The position numbers and the translations under genes are program-made. A DNA stretch of 64,000 bases from Heterocephalus glaber (lineage: Eukaryota; Chordata; Mammalia; Rodentia; Bathyergidae). How positions within the stretch are numbered: position 1 is the stretch's first letter; every line of letters begins with the position of its first letter. Where the stretch lies: assembly GCF_000247695.1 (NCBI RefSeq), contig NW_004624880.1, positions 2,290,331 to 2,354,330 of the forward strand, in the 5' to 3' direction. Below are positions 1 to 11,304 of this stretch, piece after piece. Under the pieces are notes generated by a model, which saw only the letters and a program-made list of their open reading frames with translations, had not been told where the DNA came from and ran no database searches.

Positions 1-88
1 GTAGCTCAGGCTGGCTTTGAACTAACTCACAGTGATCTTCCTGCCTCAGCCTCCCAAGTGCTGGGATCACATGAACGCACCACCAAAA
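1..88 (-). repeat. B1-like (7SL-derived) SINE fragment, cut by window edge
   Basis: The reverse complement matches the B1/Alu-type core: the 'caggctgg' block, 'cctcagcctcccaagtgctg' and the 'gggat-ca' A-box side. The element enters from the left edge, so its tail is not visible. Confidence 0.85.
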
Positions 89-1115
89 CGGGCTAAAATT
101 CAAATTCTTAATTGGAATGATTTCCCCACTCTGGCAGGGTTGGCTGTGGATGCTGGTAGGTGAATTTCAAATGGGTTTTCTTGGAAACGACCTCACAAAG
201 TAAAGGGTGATATACAGACCATGTGACCTGCTGAGAGAAGTCACTTGGGCTCAGCCCTAGCTCTAACTCAGGGACAGGTGGGTACGCATGGGAGGATACT
301 ACTCAGGTCAGCAGGACTTCTCATGCATTCTCTGCTCCCATCTGGAGCCCACAGTGAGGCAGGAAAGCTGGGGGCTCCCTCTGACCAATCACCCTTCAGC
401 TCTCAGTTTATCCATACTCTCAGCAACGGTCACTTAACAATGTGCATTTGTCCTGAGAAATGTGTCCCTGGGTGATTTCATCGTTTTGAAGCACCATAGA
501 GTGTACTCTACACAAAGCAATGCAACTTTACTGGACTCTATCCTGCGTATGTGAGTCCCATCACTGCCCCAAACAAACATCATGGGGTGGTGTATGGCTG
601 TGTTCTGCTTTATTAGTTTTTATACAGATAATATGGTGACATTGAAAATTCAACTTATTTTGATTTTCAGAACCATTTCTGAAAAAGCACGTATTTGGAG
701 ACACAGGTGGCTCCAGCCCTCTGGGGGACGCTGGCTGGGTAGGATGGGGGAGGGGCAGACAGCCAGCAGAGGGCGGAGCTGTAGGCGGAAGGTTGTTAAG
801 GAAGAAAATGTTCTTTTCCATCTTTGGATTCGTGGTTTGTCTGCTTGTTGCTCACCAGGGCAGGGTACTTCTTTTCCTTTCTATCTCCAAGCAGAACACT
901 TGCAGAAACTGCCCCTGTCTGCCTCTCTTTCGTGGTAGTGAAAACAGTATTGGCCACCATGCAGCTGCTGCCCAGGGTTTCTGCCTCTTAATCACGTTGC
1001 CACGTGACAAAAAAAGAGGGAAGAAAAACAAACCAGCACACATACCCTGGCTAGGTGCCCACGTGTGCCAGGGAAGGGCTGGCTCTGAGATGCTGGCATT
1101 AAGAAAGGGAAGGTG

Positions 1116-1192
1116 AGGGCCGGGGATTTAGCTCAGTGGTTTCCTATGCAAGCGCAAAGACCTGAGTTCGATCCCAGGTACTAAAAAAAAAA
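1116..1192 (+). repeat. ID SINE (tRNA-Ala-type) with 15-bp target duplication
   Basis: A tRNA-like head ('ggggatttagctcagtggt', with box B 'gagttcgatccc') is followed by an A-rich tail. It is flanked by a perfect 15-bp direct repeat, aagaaagggaaggtg, at 1101-1115 and 1193-1207. The perfect duplication suggests a fairly recent insertion. Confidence 0.93.
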
Positions 1193-1206
1193 AAGAAAGG
1201 GAAGGT

Positions 1207-1262
1207 GCTTTTATTCTTATTTTATTTTTATTTATTTATTTTGTTTATTCTTATTTTAATCT
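1207..1262. repeat. T/A-rich low-complexity tract
   Basis: A run of TTTAT/TTTTA-type units follows directly after the right target duplication of the ID element. It is probably simple low-complexity sequence. I see no other signal. Confidence 0.7.
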
Positions 1263-1920
1263 GTCATGACAGGGCTAGCCAAATAACACAGACCACTCTG
1301 AAGGTAGGGCCAGTATGGACCAGGAACCAAACAGTAGTGAGGGATGGGTGGAAAGCATGGCTCTAAAGAAGGATGGGGCAATGTGCCCCTGTACAGTTCT
1401 GGCAGCTGCCTGTTAGATCAGACACAGTCCCTGCTGGCTCGGCATGCATGTGCCAACTCTGAGGACCTGCTCAAGGTGACCTAGCAAGTGAGGGTACAGT
1501 TAGGACTCCTGACCCTGGCAGCCCCTTTTGCTGTTTGTCGGTCTGTCACAGCAAGAATCTACCTGGTTGCTGTGGGAGTCAGTCCAGCTGGAGTAATGAC
1601 CCAGGACAAGGTAGACAGAGGTCCTAAAGCAATGAAGACCCGGCACTGAAGAGTCATCACCCATCAGCCAAAGAGGTGGATTCCTGGGCAGCTTTCGATT
1701 AGTCTCCGGTCAGGAAAATACTGACATCGACAGGCAGGACAGTGAGTGGCACAGTCCACTACCCTCTTTTCCCACGCCTCGAGTTAGCTTGTTCTCCAGG
1801 GGCTCCACTTCCTGTCTCTGCCACCCTGTGGTCCAGGACTGAGTCCACTTCCCCACCACTCCTGAAGTCTACCACAGCAATGTGCTTCCACCGAGCAGGC
1901 CAAGGTCAGAGTCTCCTTAC

Positions 1921-2129
1921 CTGTGAAAGATCCAGGTGCTGCACTCATCAGCCTTGGTGATGTAGTTCTCGGGCAGGAGCCCGGAGCAGCCAGTGGTCAG
2001 GGAGGTACCATAGATCCAGCCCTCACTGGTGCTGGTCTGCTCCATGGGAGACATGAAGATGAAGTCCCCCGGCACCAGCTCCAGCTCGTCGTCATTCTGC
2101 GGGGTGTAGGGGTAGATCACCTGCAATGT
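1921..2129 (-). CDS. UBASH3B: UBASH3B exon 6: SH3 domain
   Basis: This 209-bp internal exon encodes 69 full codons plus two bases of a split codon. The peptide is an SH3 domain: a first strand with VIYPY in the ALYDY position, an acidic RT loop (NDDELEL), the specificity-pocket Trp in EGWIYG, and LLPENYI forming the 3-10 helix with its conserved Pro and Tyr. This is the SH3 of TULA-2/STS-1, and in this family the domain binds CBL. The acceptor is a pyrimidine tract ending tttttcag before ACATTG, and the donor is CAG|GTAAGG, a near-perfect match. It enters in phase 0, matching the phase-0 end of the exon at 7351-7520. The phosphatase domain follows in exons outside the window. The paralogue UBASH3A is less likely from the remembered sequence; I am confident of the family and fairly confident of 3B. 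Confidence 0.96.
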
Positions 2130-3744
2130 CTGAAAAAGGGAGAGGAGCCAAGCTTGAGCACACTCATTTTCCAACGCCTAGAGGGTGAGAATCTGTATAA
2201 ATGGTACATGGTGTTGGATGGGGATGGGGCCGATAGGCCTTGAGTAGCTCTGGATTCCTATCAGAAAGTATTTCGCTTCTCCCAGATTTTCCTTCCTCTG
2301 TGTCTTCACTTCCCCTCAGGATTCAGAGACCCATTTTATAAACTTACCTGAAAGCTGAAAGGCAGTTGAGTCAACTGCTATGTAAATGGAGTTTCCCCTG
2401 GCCCATCAGTGGCAGGCAGGGCAGCAGCTCGCAGATGCAGCTCGTGGAAAGTGAATCTTTCAAATGGGGCTCACAGATGGCCCAGGTGGGGGTTGCTCCT
2501 ACAGGAGGGGTTTGGGAATGAAGGAGTCCCCATCTTTGTACCTCAGCTATTTAAACAGGGAGTTTCTTTAAAGTTGCAGTTTTAACAAAGGTTTGAAAGA
2601 AAACCATCTTTCACAGACAGTAGTGCATGTGTCTGAGTGTAACCAGCCTTCCTCATACAGCAGATGGTGGCCATGCCTTCCTTCTTTGAGCTCAGAAAAG
2701 GCCCTAGGGTCAAGCACAAGGCCATGCCACTTGGCTGATTTATTCTACTTTTGGGGGCCTGTCTTTCCTGATGTATATAAATATCATAGGCCTAAAGGTA
2801 CCTTAGAAAAGATGCATTCTCTGATTTTTTTTTAATTAGCAGCAGGAGACCTCAATAGTAAGGAAAATATTTCCTATCCTATTTGTTTCATAAGGAATAC
2901 CAAGATGGGAATGTTTTCCTAGCTTTTCTACTGTCCCAAAGCTGTTAATAGGGTAAATATCCTGGTTACCATCCTTGGATTTTTAACTTTGTTTTTTCAT
3001 CTGTAAAAAAATACCTGGACTATAAAAGTTCAATGAGACAATATAAGATGATGCCTTAAGACAGAGCCCTGTACACAGAAGGGCATACTTATTCCTGTGG
3101 AAGCATAATGTCTTCTCTCCCAAGTAATATCCATCCTTGCGGCCAACCCCAAGTCCTAGCTCTGTGCTTGGGAGGCCTGGGAGCCAGTTGGCTTGCTGGC
3201 GTCAGAGTGACCCACCAGAACAGGTGCTGCAGAAGCAATGAAGAGAGCTAGAAAATGTGGTTTATCTCGGAGAACGAGGTCAACAATGCAAGAGCTCATG
3301 CGTACCACTGGACTGCTATGGCTCCAGTTGGACTGCTATGGACTCCTGGGTGCTAGTTTCTTTCCCCAGTTCTTTCTCCAGCATCTTTCTGCTCTGGACC
3401 TGCCCCTTCCGATTACCTCTGTTCTCCTGTTCCTCTGCCTCATGTACACACATGTCACTTTTCCAAACAAATCAGGAAGGTTTCTGCTGGGTTAATTCTT
3501 TTTTTTAAAGGAAAAAAAAATTCACACAAAAAAATCTCTTAAATCTTAAAGCTGGGAATGTGATGATCTGTGACAAACACATTCCTCTTCCTGGAACAGG
3601 GTGGAGGGAGGCCGAGAGTCATAGTGAAACAAGTCTAAACTCATGCTCTTCTGATACTTCAGCAGAGTAGTCTCAGCCTATAATGGCTTTGGCCTAGTAG
3701 TGCCTCCCCTATAAAAAGTTCAAAGCAACTCAGAGAGCTCATTT

Positions 3745-3835
3745 CTTTTTTTTTTTTTTGGTACCGGGGATCGAACTTGGGTCCTTGTGCTTGCAAGGCA
3801 GGCGGCAGAACCACTGAGCTAAATACCCAGCCCAT
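3745..3835 (-). repeat. ID SINE, minus orientation
   Basis: A poly-T run is followed by 'ggtaccggggatcgaac', a loop with 'ttgcaaggcaggcg', and 'ccactgagctaaat-cccagccc', which is the reverse complement of the tRNA-derived ID head. An imperfect target duplication, agagctcattt (3734-3744) and agaactcattt (3836-3846), flanks it. Confidence 0.92.
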
Positions 3836-3880
3836 GAGAACTCATTTTAGAGGGGGATATATAATATATAATATATATAT

Positions 3881-4007
3881 TTTGGCGGGGGGGGAGACAA
3901 GGTCTCACCATGTAGTTCAGAGTTCAGGCTGGCCTCAAACTCACAGCGATCCTCCTCCCTCAGCCTCTGGAACTCTGGGATTGTAAGCGTATGCCACCAT
4001 GCCCAGC
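3881..4007 (-). repeat. B1-like SINE, minus orientation
   Basis: Reverse-complement B1 core: 'gagacaaggtctcacca', 'caggctggcctcaaactcac' and 'ccaccatgcccagct'. It starts next to a short AT dinucleotide run (3858-3880). Confidence 0.88.
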
Positions 4008-4173
4008 TCTAGAGGGGTCAGTATTCTACGCTAAGATTTTCCCAGGAAAATCAAGGCACAGCAAAATTTGGAGACAATCTGTCCTAAGAATAGTTGGACA
4101 ATAAGTAGCTTTGACTTATCAAATGAACAATGTAAGAATTGAGGCATCCAGACAAATCTAAAATGATACCTGT

Positions 4174-4262
4174 GGGGCTATAGGTAGAGCTCAGTGGAAG
4201 AGTATGTGCTTAGGATGTTTGAGACTCCAACATCAAAAAATTTAAAAATGAAATAAAATAAT
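4174..4262 (+). repeat. Degenerate ID-like SINE
   Basis: A 'ggggctataggtagagctcagtgg' type head and an A-rich tail (about 4234-4262) resemble an old ID copy with many substitutions and a weak B box. Confidence 0.6.
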
Positions 4263-4600
4263 AACTGGGACTCAAGTCCCCGCCCCCTTCCCACTCCTCA
4301 AAAGCAGATACAAAGGCTCAGCCTAAGGGACAGATATCAGGACACGACGCCTACTTCATACTACATTATACTAATGCTTCTGTTTTATGTTTGGCATCTG
4401 CTTGTAAGCATTTCTGTCTATCATAGGTGTGCTTTTCCTCCCTCACCTTAGAGTTTGCTAACTGATAGGTAGTCAGGGCCTTATGTGATAACAAACTGAA
4501 CCACGTTACCCTTGAAGTCCTTTATTCTTTGGGACAATAAAAGCTGCTGCAGTGATTTCTTTGTTAAAACCACACTGTGCTAGACATTACATTAGGACCA

Positions 4601-5055
4601 GTTATGGTTTGGATTTGAACTGCCCCCCAAAACTCAGGTGCTAAAGGCCTGGTTGCCAGCTGACAGGCTTTGGGAAGTGACTGGACAATGAGGGCTCTAA
4701 TTTCATCAGGTGGATTAATCCATTAATGCAACTGTAATCTGATGGCATTATTAGGAGATGACAGGAACAGAAGGTGGAGCCTACGTGAAGAAGTGATCAT
4801 GGGGGCATGACCTTGGGGTTATATCCAGTTCTTTCCTCTTTGGTTGTTTCCCTGTGTCTCTGCTTCCCATGAGATGAGCAGCTTTGCTCCCCTATGTCCT
4901 TCTGCCACAAGGTCCCCCTCACCTCGACCACAGCTGTGGGACCAGTTGACCATGAACAGGAGCTTCTGACACCATAAGTTCAAAACAAACCTTTCCACCT
5001 TTATGTTAATTTTCCAAGGTATTTTATCAAAGCAACCAAAAGCTGACTAACACAA
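4601..5055 (+). repeat. MaLR-like solo LTR
   Basis: It starts with a 'tatggtttggat' motif and ends with 'aaccaaaagctgactaacaca', the ends expected of ERVL-MaLR-type LTRs. 'ataagttcaaaacaaacc' near 4974 sits where such LTRs carry their polyadenylation signal. There is no internal retroviral coding sequence and no partner LTR nearby, so it is a solo remnant. The exact subfamily is uncertain. Confidence 0.65.
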
Positions 5056-6306
5056 CAAGGCCCTTGCCACACAACCTCTTATTCTAGTTTATGACAAGGT
5101 CCATCAAAACACTACCACCATTTTATGATGAGAACATTAGGACTAAAGAATTATTTAAGTTGTTAAAGTGAATCTAATCACTGCCAGGAGCCAGGATTTG
5201 AAGCCAGGGGTGCCAGACTCCTATATGTGTGGTTTTGCAGGACTCTGTCCTTCCTCTAGATTTCCACGACAAGGTGCACCACACAGAAGCAGCATGGTCC
5301 AGAGTCATCCCTGATGTGGAAGAGACTGTGCCAAGTACAAACAGGCGTCTGCAAGTCCCTGTGAACTAAGACTCTTGCAGTTTTCCTAGGCATTAGTCAC
5401 AGTGCTTTGCTGAGTGTGCTTGTCTGAGTCCATCTCCTTTTCTGGACATCTGTTTCCTCCCTGGCCCAGTCCTTCGAGCCCGCCCTCCTGGGGACAGAGA
5501 GAGGGAGGAGGAAGGCAAGGTCTCTCCCCACACAGAAAGACTCCTGGAAGATAGCAAGACCTCAGAGGGAGGGTCTCTGGTCTATAGGGGCCAAAGAGTG
5601 CTGCAACAGAAGAACAGTACTAAGTGAGCTCTTACAAATAAGAGATAAAAGAGGTCATGTTATTTTTAGAAAATAATTCATGCGGGCGCTTGTTGCCAAT
5701 TGAGCAGAATGTGGGTCAGGCAGAAAGCAATCACCCTCTGAGTTAACTGGAGGGCAGTGCTGATTAGAGGATGTGCCTTGTAAAATTCCACTGCACCTTC
5801 TTCTCTCAGAAAGGTGACTTTTCAGAGGCCATCTGCATCAACCATTGATGTTTTTTGACCTTCACCCTCAGAAAGTGTCCAACCACACCTCTCCGGTCTT
5901 TAGGGCTTATTCCACTTCATTCCAGGGGCTCTAGAACTCTTATTTTCAGCCTGGGTCTGCTTATCTGTCTTTTCTGAAACCTGTGTCAGATGACTCAGAA
6001 GGAGAATATGACATTGCCATCAGAAAAAAATTGAAAAGCTGCACCTCCCTGGCAAGGCACCACACCCAGCCCTGAAGATTGATTTCTGGGTTGGTTCCTC
6101 CTAACACTTTTAAAACAGAGCTGCTTGGTCTGAACTCTGAGGTTCCATCTCTTTTTCATGTTAAAAAGCCTAAAAGAGAGGGTTTAAAAAAAAAAAAGGC
6201 CATGTAAACTAACCAAAATCTCAGTTCTTATGCTACTGAAAAATTGGGAAAACAAATGTAAATACTGCCAAATAAATAGTTAAATTTGAAGACAAATTTT
6301 TCATCT

Positions 6307-6560
6307 ACAGTAGCTCGCCATTATCCATGGGGGACTCATTCCAAGACCTGCTGGGGGTGCCTGAAATCCCAGATAGTAGTGAACTGTAATTTATGAACAG
6401 TAAAAGTTCAACAACAGTAATTAATCATGAAATAGAGCAATTGTAACAAAATGCTATATTAGAAGTTATTTAAAACTTAGGAGTTTATTTCTGGAATTTT
6501 TTGTTTATTATCTTCAGACTGTGATTATCTTGTGTAGCTAAAAGCACAGAAAGGGAAACT
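6307..6560 (+). mobile_element. Tigger/pogo-like DNA transposon relic
   Basis: 'cgccattatccatgggggact', 'ccaagacctgctgggggtgcctgaaa' and a following AT-rich body with 'aatagagcaattgtaacaa' resemble non-autonomous Tigger/MER2-type elements. The same family occurs at 21566-21897. The right end is unclear. Confidence 0.6.
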
Positions 6561-7350
6561 GTGAATAGAGGAGAGGCTCAGGCTTTACCTCTGGTCCTTA
6601 CTTGCTCTTTATCTTTGGACCAGCAATTTAGCCTCTGTGTTTCAGGTTGTTTTTAAGGACAAAAAGGACAATATCATTCTTCCAGTATCAATCACTCTTT
6701 TATGCTTGACTGCAAAGCAATGTGGATTCCCTCAAAAGAAAGATGCTAGAATCTTCCCCATCTGTCTGCCTGCGACAGGATTCAGCCTTCCTACCCACGC
6801 TTCTCAGTGGGATGCACACACTCTCAAAACGACTGGTCTGAGTTTTCTTTTCATGTCTTATTGGTCTGACCTTCTCCTTGAGGGCAGGACCACATTTAAA
6901 AATTCAAGTATGTTCCATGGTACCTTGCATGGGATAGACATCAGCGAAAGGTCTTCATTATGTCTTTATATTTTTTTGTATTTATGTATTCCTTGACTCA
7001 CCTAAGGTTAGAATGATGCCTGCTATCAATACCAATACTTAATATAATGTTTCATTCTTTCCATATTTTCTATCTGTTCTTCATTTTATTTCTACATCCC
7101 TCCAAGGTTGGCAGGGCAGACAGAACCATGGGGATGTTACCTAAACGAACCACTTGGGGTCCAGAGAAAGGGATGCATGCTCAAAGGTTCCCAGGGAGTT
7201 GGCAGAGCTTGGACAAAATTCTGGGCAGGTGCTTGCTTTGTTGCTCCCCTTTGGTGCCCATCTCACTGCAGTGCCCAGAAGCAAGCACTTCTGGTTCTGA
7301 TCAAATCCTTGCCTGCACCTGACAGCATCGGAATTGCAGTAAGATATTAC

Positions 7351-7520
7351 CTCATGGTTAGCAAATCGGATATCCCGAGAGAATATGGTGGCCACCCAGT
7401 CACAGCCTAGTTTGACATCAATGTTCTGGGCTAGTTTCTCCAGGGTGGGTAGGTGGCTGGCTTGAAAGTGATAAGCCAGAGTAACGTGCAGCTGCTTCTT
7501 ATGAGGTTCCACGTGTACTT
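7351..7520 (-). CDS. UBASH3B: UBASH3B exon 5: second half of the 2H-phosphoesterase-like region
   Basis: This 170-bp exon supplies two bases that complete a Glu codon, followed by 56 codons ending in phase 0 at GAG. The peptide contains HVTLAYHF, the second H-x-T/S motif of the 2H (LigT-like) phosphoesterase fold; the first, HITL, is in the exon at 12404-12590. Two such motifs facing one another form the active site in this superfamily, so both catalytic histidines are kept. The acceptor is a strong pyrimidine tract ending tttttccag, and the donor is GAG|GTAATA, which is weaker than consensus at +5. The reading frame joins exactly to the exons on both sides. The assignment to TULA-2 is firm; the cellular substrate of this domain is less settled than that of the phosphatase domain. 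Confidence 0.96.
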
Positions 7521-7696
7521 CTGGAAAAAGGGAGAAAAAATTTAGTGTTTAGAATGTGGCAATCATAGCAATGGTGGAGACTTAAGAACCAGCACCAGCA
7601 CACAAAAGTTCCCTGATAATTTCTGCTCCTTAAATAACAAAGGAGGGAGATCCTTGGTTAGACAAAAGCTGTTTCTCTCTTTCACAGCACCAGCCT

Positions 7697-7778
7697 CACC
7701 AGCCTCACTCTTCTTGGCACTCCTACCACAGTGCCTGAGTCTGGCTTCCTAACTGCTCTGGCCAGGGGAAATCCTTTT
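7697..7778 (+). repeat. 82-bp intronic duplication, copy A
   Basis: It starts 'caccagcctcactcttcttgg' and ends 'ggggaaatcctttt'. It matches 8935-9016 at 80 of 82 positions by eye; both differences are A to G. The flanks do not match. I do not recognise it as a known repeat family. Confidence 0.85.
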
Positions 7779-8934
7779 TGTCCACACCATACTTGCACTC
7801 AGATGTCACATAGGATTTCAGTAGTTGTCAAATCAATGAATGCACATGAGTGAGTCTCCTTAAACTACCTGAGATAGAGAATAACAATCTACTGGCAGAA
7901 GGAAGTGCAATGTGCCAATAACTAGGATACCAAGGCATAAGTTCCAGGACAAAGACATGACCTGTTCCAGCTACACCCCGCCTGGCCACGCAGTTCCCTA
8001 AATTACCACCAGGGGGTGTCACACAGGCAGCGATCCCAACTCCCAGGCATTCTTGGAGAGTGACAGCAGATTCTTGGAGAGGGACTGGCTCTCCCCCATT
8101 TCCACATGGAAATTGAGGGCCTAACCGCCTCTCATTCCATATGCACTCTAAAAATCTCCCACAGACCTAGCTGGGGCCTGCTTTTCTGATTTGTGAAGGA
8201 GTTGGGTTTTGTGGCTACCACATTGGTTTTGGTTCTTATGGGGATTTAGTGGTTCTGACAATAGCTACTGTGGAAGAGGGAAAAAAGCCATTTCCTTGAG
8301 GTCTAAGAACAGGAAATAATTTGGCTCTCTGTTATGCTGTTTCTCTGAAATATTCAGCTTGTGTGAAATATCAGGCTGCACTGATGCCAGAATTCCAAGG
8401 CTGGTCCCTGGGAGAAAGGGATGCCCTAAGGAAAAGGGTGTAGATTAGGGGGGCTTCCACGGAAAGCAAAGGAAGTGAGCAAAACGCTTTAATACAGAGC
8501 TCCCAGAAAGAGTTTTAAGAGCTCCTTCTGAGAGCAGAGATGCATTAGTATCCTGCAGTGATCTCTGATCTGACTCGTCCTGGATCCCGAGCCCTATTTG
8601 AGGTTTTTCTGGTAAAGAGGAACACAGAGCACAAGGGTCTGGATTGGTACTGAATCAGCAGTGATAACAATGGCAGCTGGGACACAGATGAAGGTCAACA
8701 GACTCTGGAGCAAACTGCATGGCTTTGCTCAGCTCCCTCCCTCCCTGGACCCCTCAAAATGCGGAGTTGGCAAGATCGGTATCTCCTCCAGCTTTGCATC
8801 CAACACTCGGCCTGACAGTGCAGCTTGAACCCTCCCCACTCCCGTCACACCCTCTCCTGCCACCTGCTCCCCTGGAGGGGCCCAACGTCCATCATCCTGA
8901 TCCAGCTTCCTCTCTACCCTGAAGATGCCACCTG

Positions 8935-9016
8935 CACCAGCCTCACTCTTCTTGGCGCTCCTACCACGGTGCCTGAGTCTGGCTTCCTAACTGCTCTGGC
9001 CAGGGGAAATCCTTTT
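8935..9016 (+). repeat. 82-bp intronic duplication, copy B
   Basis: The partner of 7697-7778, in the same orientation, starting 1,238 bp further along. It runs straight into the poly-T start of a minus-strand dimeric SINE, so SINE insertion may have trimmed or moved its right edge. Confidence 0.85.
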
Positions 9017-9213
9017 CTTTTTTCTTTTTTTTTTTCCCCCAAGTACTGGGGATTGAATCCAAGGCCTCTACACTGAGCTACATCTCCAGCCCTATTTTAT
9101 TTTTTGATTTGAGACACAGTCTCCCAAAGTCATTAAGTTCTCCAGCCTGGGACTGAACTTCCCTCAGCCTCCCTGAGTGCTGGGATTGCAGGTGTGCATC
9201 ACCTACTTCTTAT
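9016..9213 (-). repeat. Dimeric B1+ID SINE, minus orientation
   Basis: Read on plus: a poly-T run, an ID part ('actggggattgaatcc', 'gagctacatctccagccc'), a T-rich linker, then a reversed B1 part ('cctcagcctccctgagtgct', 'caggtgtgcatcacc'). On the minus strand the B1 monomer is 5' and the ID monomer 3'. Confidence 0.88.
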
Positions 9214-9860
9214 TCTCTTCTTTGTAGCATCCTTTTTGATAAACACATAATTGGTGTCCAAAAACTACCAGCTGACTGGTAGGGAGCAACAGAGGCCCCT
9301 GATCCTGGATTGTCTGTCTGTGCTGCGGCCCCACAGTGGAGCACTGGAAACGTCTCCCTCTTGTCTACTCACACCCCAAGCATCCGTGTGAGCGACCCCT
9401 GCCACTGGACATCTCAGTTGGCTTGAACTAAGAGCTGTCATGGGCAGAGCTGGAGACCTCTCAATGGGATTTCACTTTTGGACAGAAGATTGTGGATTAG
9501 GGGCCTCTCTAGCAAGCTCCAGCAAGTTAGAGGGTCTTAGCTCAGTGGGTTTTCTTATGATTTATCATGAAGTAGAACAGAGTAAACATCGAGACGCAGA
9601 TAAACGCTTCTGTGTGCGGGATGGAGGGCAAGGAGGAAGCAAGGTGGTCTCCTGAATTCTGAACCAGGGTGCTGCAAAGGGTTTACCTATAGTTCAGTGC
9701 TGAACAGTCACTGAGCATCCCAGCTGGGGTCTTAGGGAGTAGGCAGTCTCTCCAGGAAGTCAGAAGCACAGCAAGGCATCAAAGGGACATGCGGATTTCT
9801 TGCCCTATGCGCTGCTCCTGCAGTGCCCTCTATCTTCCGCCTCCAGCCTGCTCCTCTATA

Positions 9861-10060
9861 ACCATCATGGCTTGGAGGTGAAATGTTCCCACAGAGGCCA
9901 TGTATTAAGTGAAGGCTTGGTCCCCGCGGCTGTGAAACTGGGAGGTGGCAGAGCCTTTAAGAAGTGGAGCCCAGTGGAGGCGGTGGGGTCCCTGGGGTGG
10001 AGACCCCAAGAGGATATTTGGACTTTGGCCATTCTTACCTTTGTTCCCAGCCACCACCTA
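9861..10060 (+). repeat. MaLR-like LTR fragment near the exon 4 donor
   Basis: 'catggcttggaggtgaaatg', 'cttggtccccgcggctgtgaaa' and 'ggaggtggcagagccttta' are the start of the same LTR-like family as 4601-5055. The 3' part is missing or diverged. It ends within about 70 bp of the exon at 10127-10325, at the beginning of intron 4. Confidence 0.55.
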
Positions 10061-10126
10061 CCCTTTCTTATCCACATCCTTCCCCAGTCTGGTTCTCAGG
10101 GCCTGGGCTGGGCTCTGTGTGCTTAC

Positions 10127-10325
10127 CGGTTTTAGACGCAGCCTCGGCAGCGAAGTCTGCAGCGAACTTCTTGAGGACCTCTGCACTGTCCTCCTTCACG
10201 AAGAGGCCGATGAAGTTGGAGGAGGTGTAGAGCTCCAGGGGCAGGGGCGCTGAGAACTTGCACTTCCAGCGGCTGACGGTGGTCTGCAGGGCCTCCCCTA
10301 GGGCGTCCACCTTGCTGTCCTCGCA
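10127..10325 (-). CDS. UBASH3B: UBASH3B exon 4: middle of the 2H-phosphoesterase-like region
   Basis: This 199-bp exon encodes 66 codons starting CEDSK (phase 0) and leaves one base of a Glu codon. The peptide is amphipathic, with a strand carrying WKCKFSAPLPLELY and a helix rich in Lys and Ala (KKFAADFAAEAASKT), and it links the two HxT motifs of the 2H fold. The acceptor is ccccccaccag with a C-rich tract; the donor is CCG|GTAAGC. Both neighbours match in phase. Frames read on the plus strand or shifted over this exon are shadows. No substitution looks damaging. Confidence 0.96.
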
Positions 10326-10724
10326 CTGGTGGGGGGACGAGCAGATGTCACTCAGAGACCAGGCTACCTGGAGTCTGTTGCCCCTTAGCACTGGACGTGC
10401 TTTCCCCAGGGACTGGTGGCTGGTAACAGTGATTTCCTAAACCATTACTCCTGCTGGGAGGCTGGAGACGAATGGCTGGCCCCCAACTATCCAGGCACAG
10501 ATTCTCCATCCGGCAAACTGAACAGGGAAGGCATTACCTCTTCCCTTTTCTCCTTGCTGAGCCCCACCAAAATGCAGGACAGGTTTAGCAGATAGCAAGA
10601 ATTAGAGTTGGGGTTGGGTTCCAAATTTCAGTGAGAGAGAAGAAATAAATTCAAGAGAGCGGCTATACAGCATGATCACTACAGTTAGTAACAATGTAAT
10701 GTATACTTGAACACTGCTGAGAGT

Positions 10725-10806
10725 AGATTCTAGTAGCTCAGTAGTAGAGCACTAGCCTAGCATGCACAAGGCCTTGGGTTTGATACCCAGCACTGAAAAA
10801 AAAAAA
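10725..10806 (+). repeat. ID-type SINE
   Basis: 'agtagctcagtagtagagca', 'agcctagcatgcacaaggc', 'gggtttgatacccagcact' and a 14-base A-rich tail. Confidence 0.82.
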
Positions 10807-11304
10807 GATTAAAAGAGCAGATTTTAAATGTTCTCATCACACATCAATGAGTACACAAGGCAATGGATATATATTAATTAGCTTGATTTAGCCATTCCAC
10901 TATGTACACATATCAAACTATCATAAATATATGTAATTTTAAAAAAATAAAGCAATTTTCTTTGCTCAAAAACAGAAACCAAAAGAAAAGGAAAGAAGAA
11001 GAACATGATGAGTACAGGATAAACTGTTGTTGTTTTCTGCTGTTTGGCATAATGTGTACCTTTCTGCTTCCTTTTAGACAATCAGAGTCGGCTGTACATC
11101 CACCCCCTGATGGCTGGGAAGAATGAGGCTGAGAGCTGTGACATCATCCTCCCACCCTCAGTGCATTGAAGGAAAATGAGTGTCTCAAAAACTCAATGTT
11201 TTTGAGAAAGCCTGCATGACTAAGAGGAAGTGATAATCACTCTAATTTTCAAAGTGAATGGCGAAAGAGAAGGTTTTAGGAACTTGGTTTTTTTTTTTTT
11301 ATTA

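Larger units (their letters stand above)
1..1920 (-). other. UBASH3B: UBASH3B intron 6 (partial, 5' portion)
   Basis: Intron sequence downstream of the SH3 exon in gene orientation; it runs off the left edge. It begins with donor GTAAGG next to the exon end at 1921. Apart from a B1 remnant at the left edge, an ID SINE at 1116-1192 and a T/A-rich tract near 1207-1262, I see nothing coding. The small open frames between 245 and 1116 have no recognisable protein and overlap one another on both strands. Confidence 0.85.
2130..7350 (-). other. UBASH3B: UBASH3B intron 5
   Basis: This intron lies between the second 2H exon and the SH3 exon. It has donor GTAATA after 7351 and an acceptor tract ending in CAG at 2130-2131. 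It contains an ID SINE (3745-3835), a B1 (3881-4007), an ID-like relic (4174-4262), an LTR-like element (4601-5055) and a DNA-transposon relic (6307-6560). The rest (about 2130-3730, 5056-6300 and 6660-7350) shows only short chance open frames; 5090-5220 and 6560-6660 look like MIR relics. Confidence 0.9.
7521..10126 (-). other. UBASH3B: UBASH3B intron 4
   Basis: This intron has donor GTAAGC after 10127 and its acceptor at 7521-7522. It holds an LTR-like relic directly after the donor (9861-10060), a dimeric SINE (9016-9213), and two copies of an 82-bp sequence (7697-7778 and 8935-9016). The rest (7779-8934 and 9214-9860) shows no recognisable gene or repeat. Confidence 0.9.

Noticed and set aside
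1116..1192. A functional tRNA gene
   Set aside because: The tRNA-like boxes belong to an ID SINE with an A tail and target duplication; a full cloverleaf is not kept. The same applies to the other ID copies.
10132..10326. Frames overlapping exon 4 on both strands
   Set aside because: Shadow frames of the real exon; only the frame joined to 12404 and 7520 keeps the family sequence.
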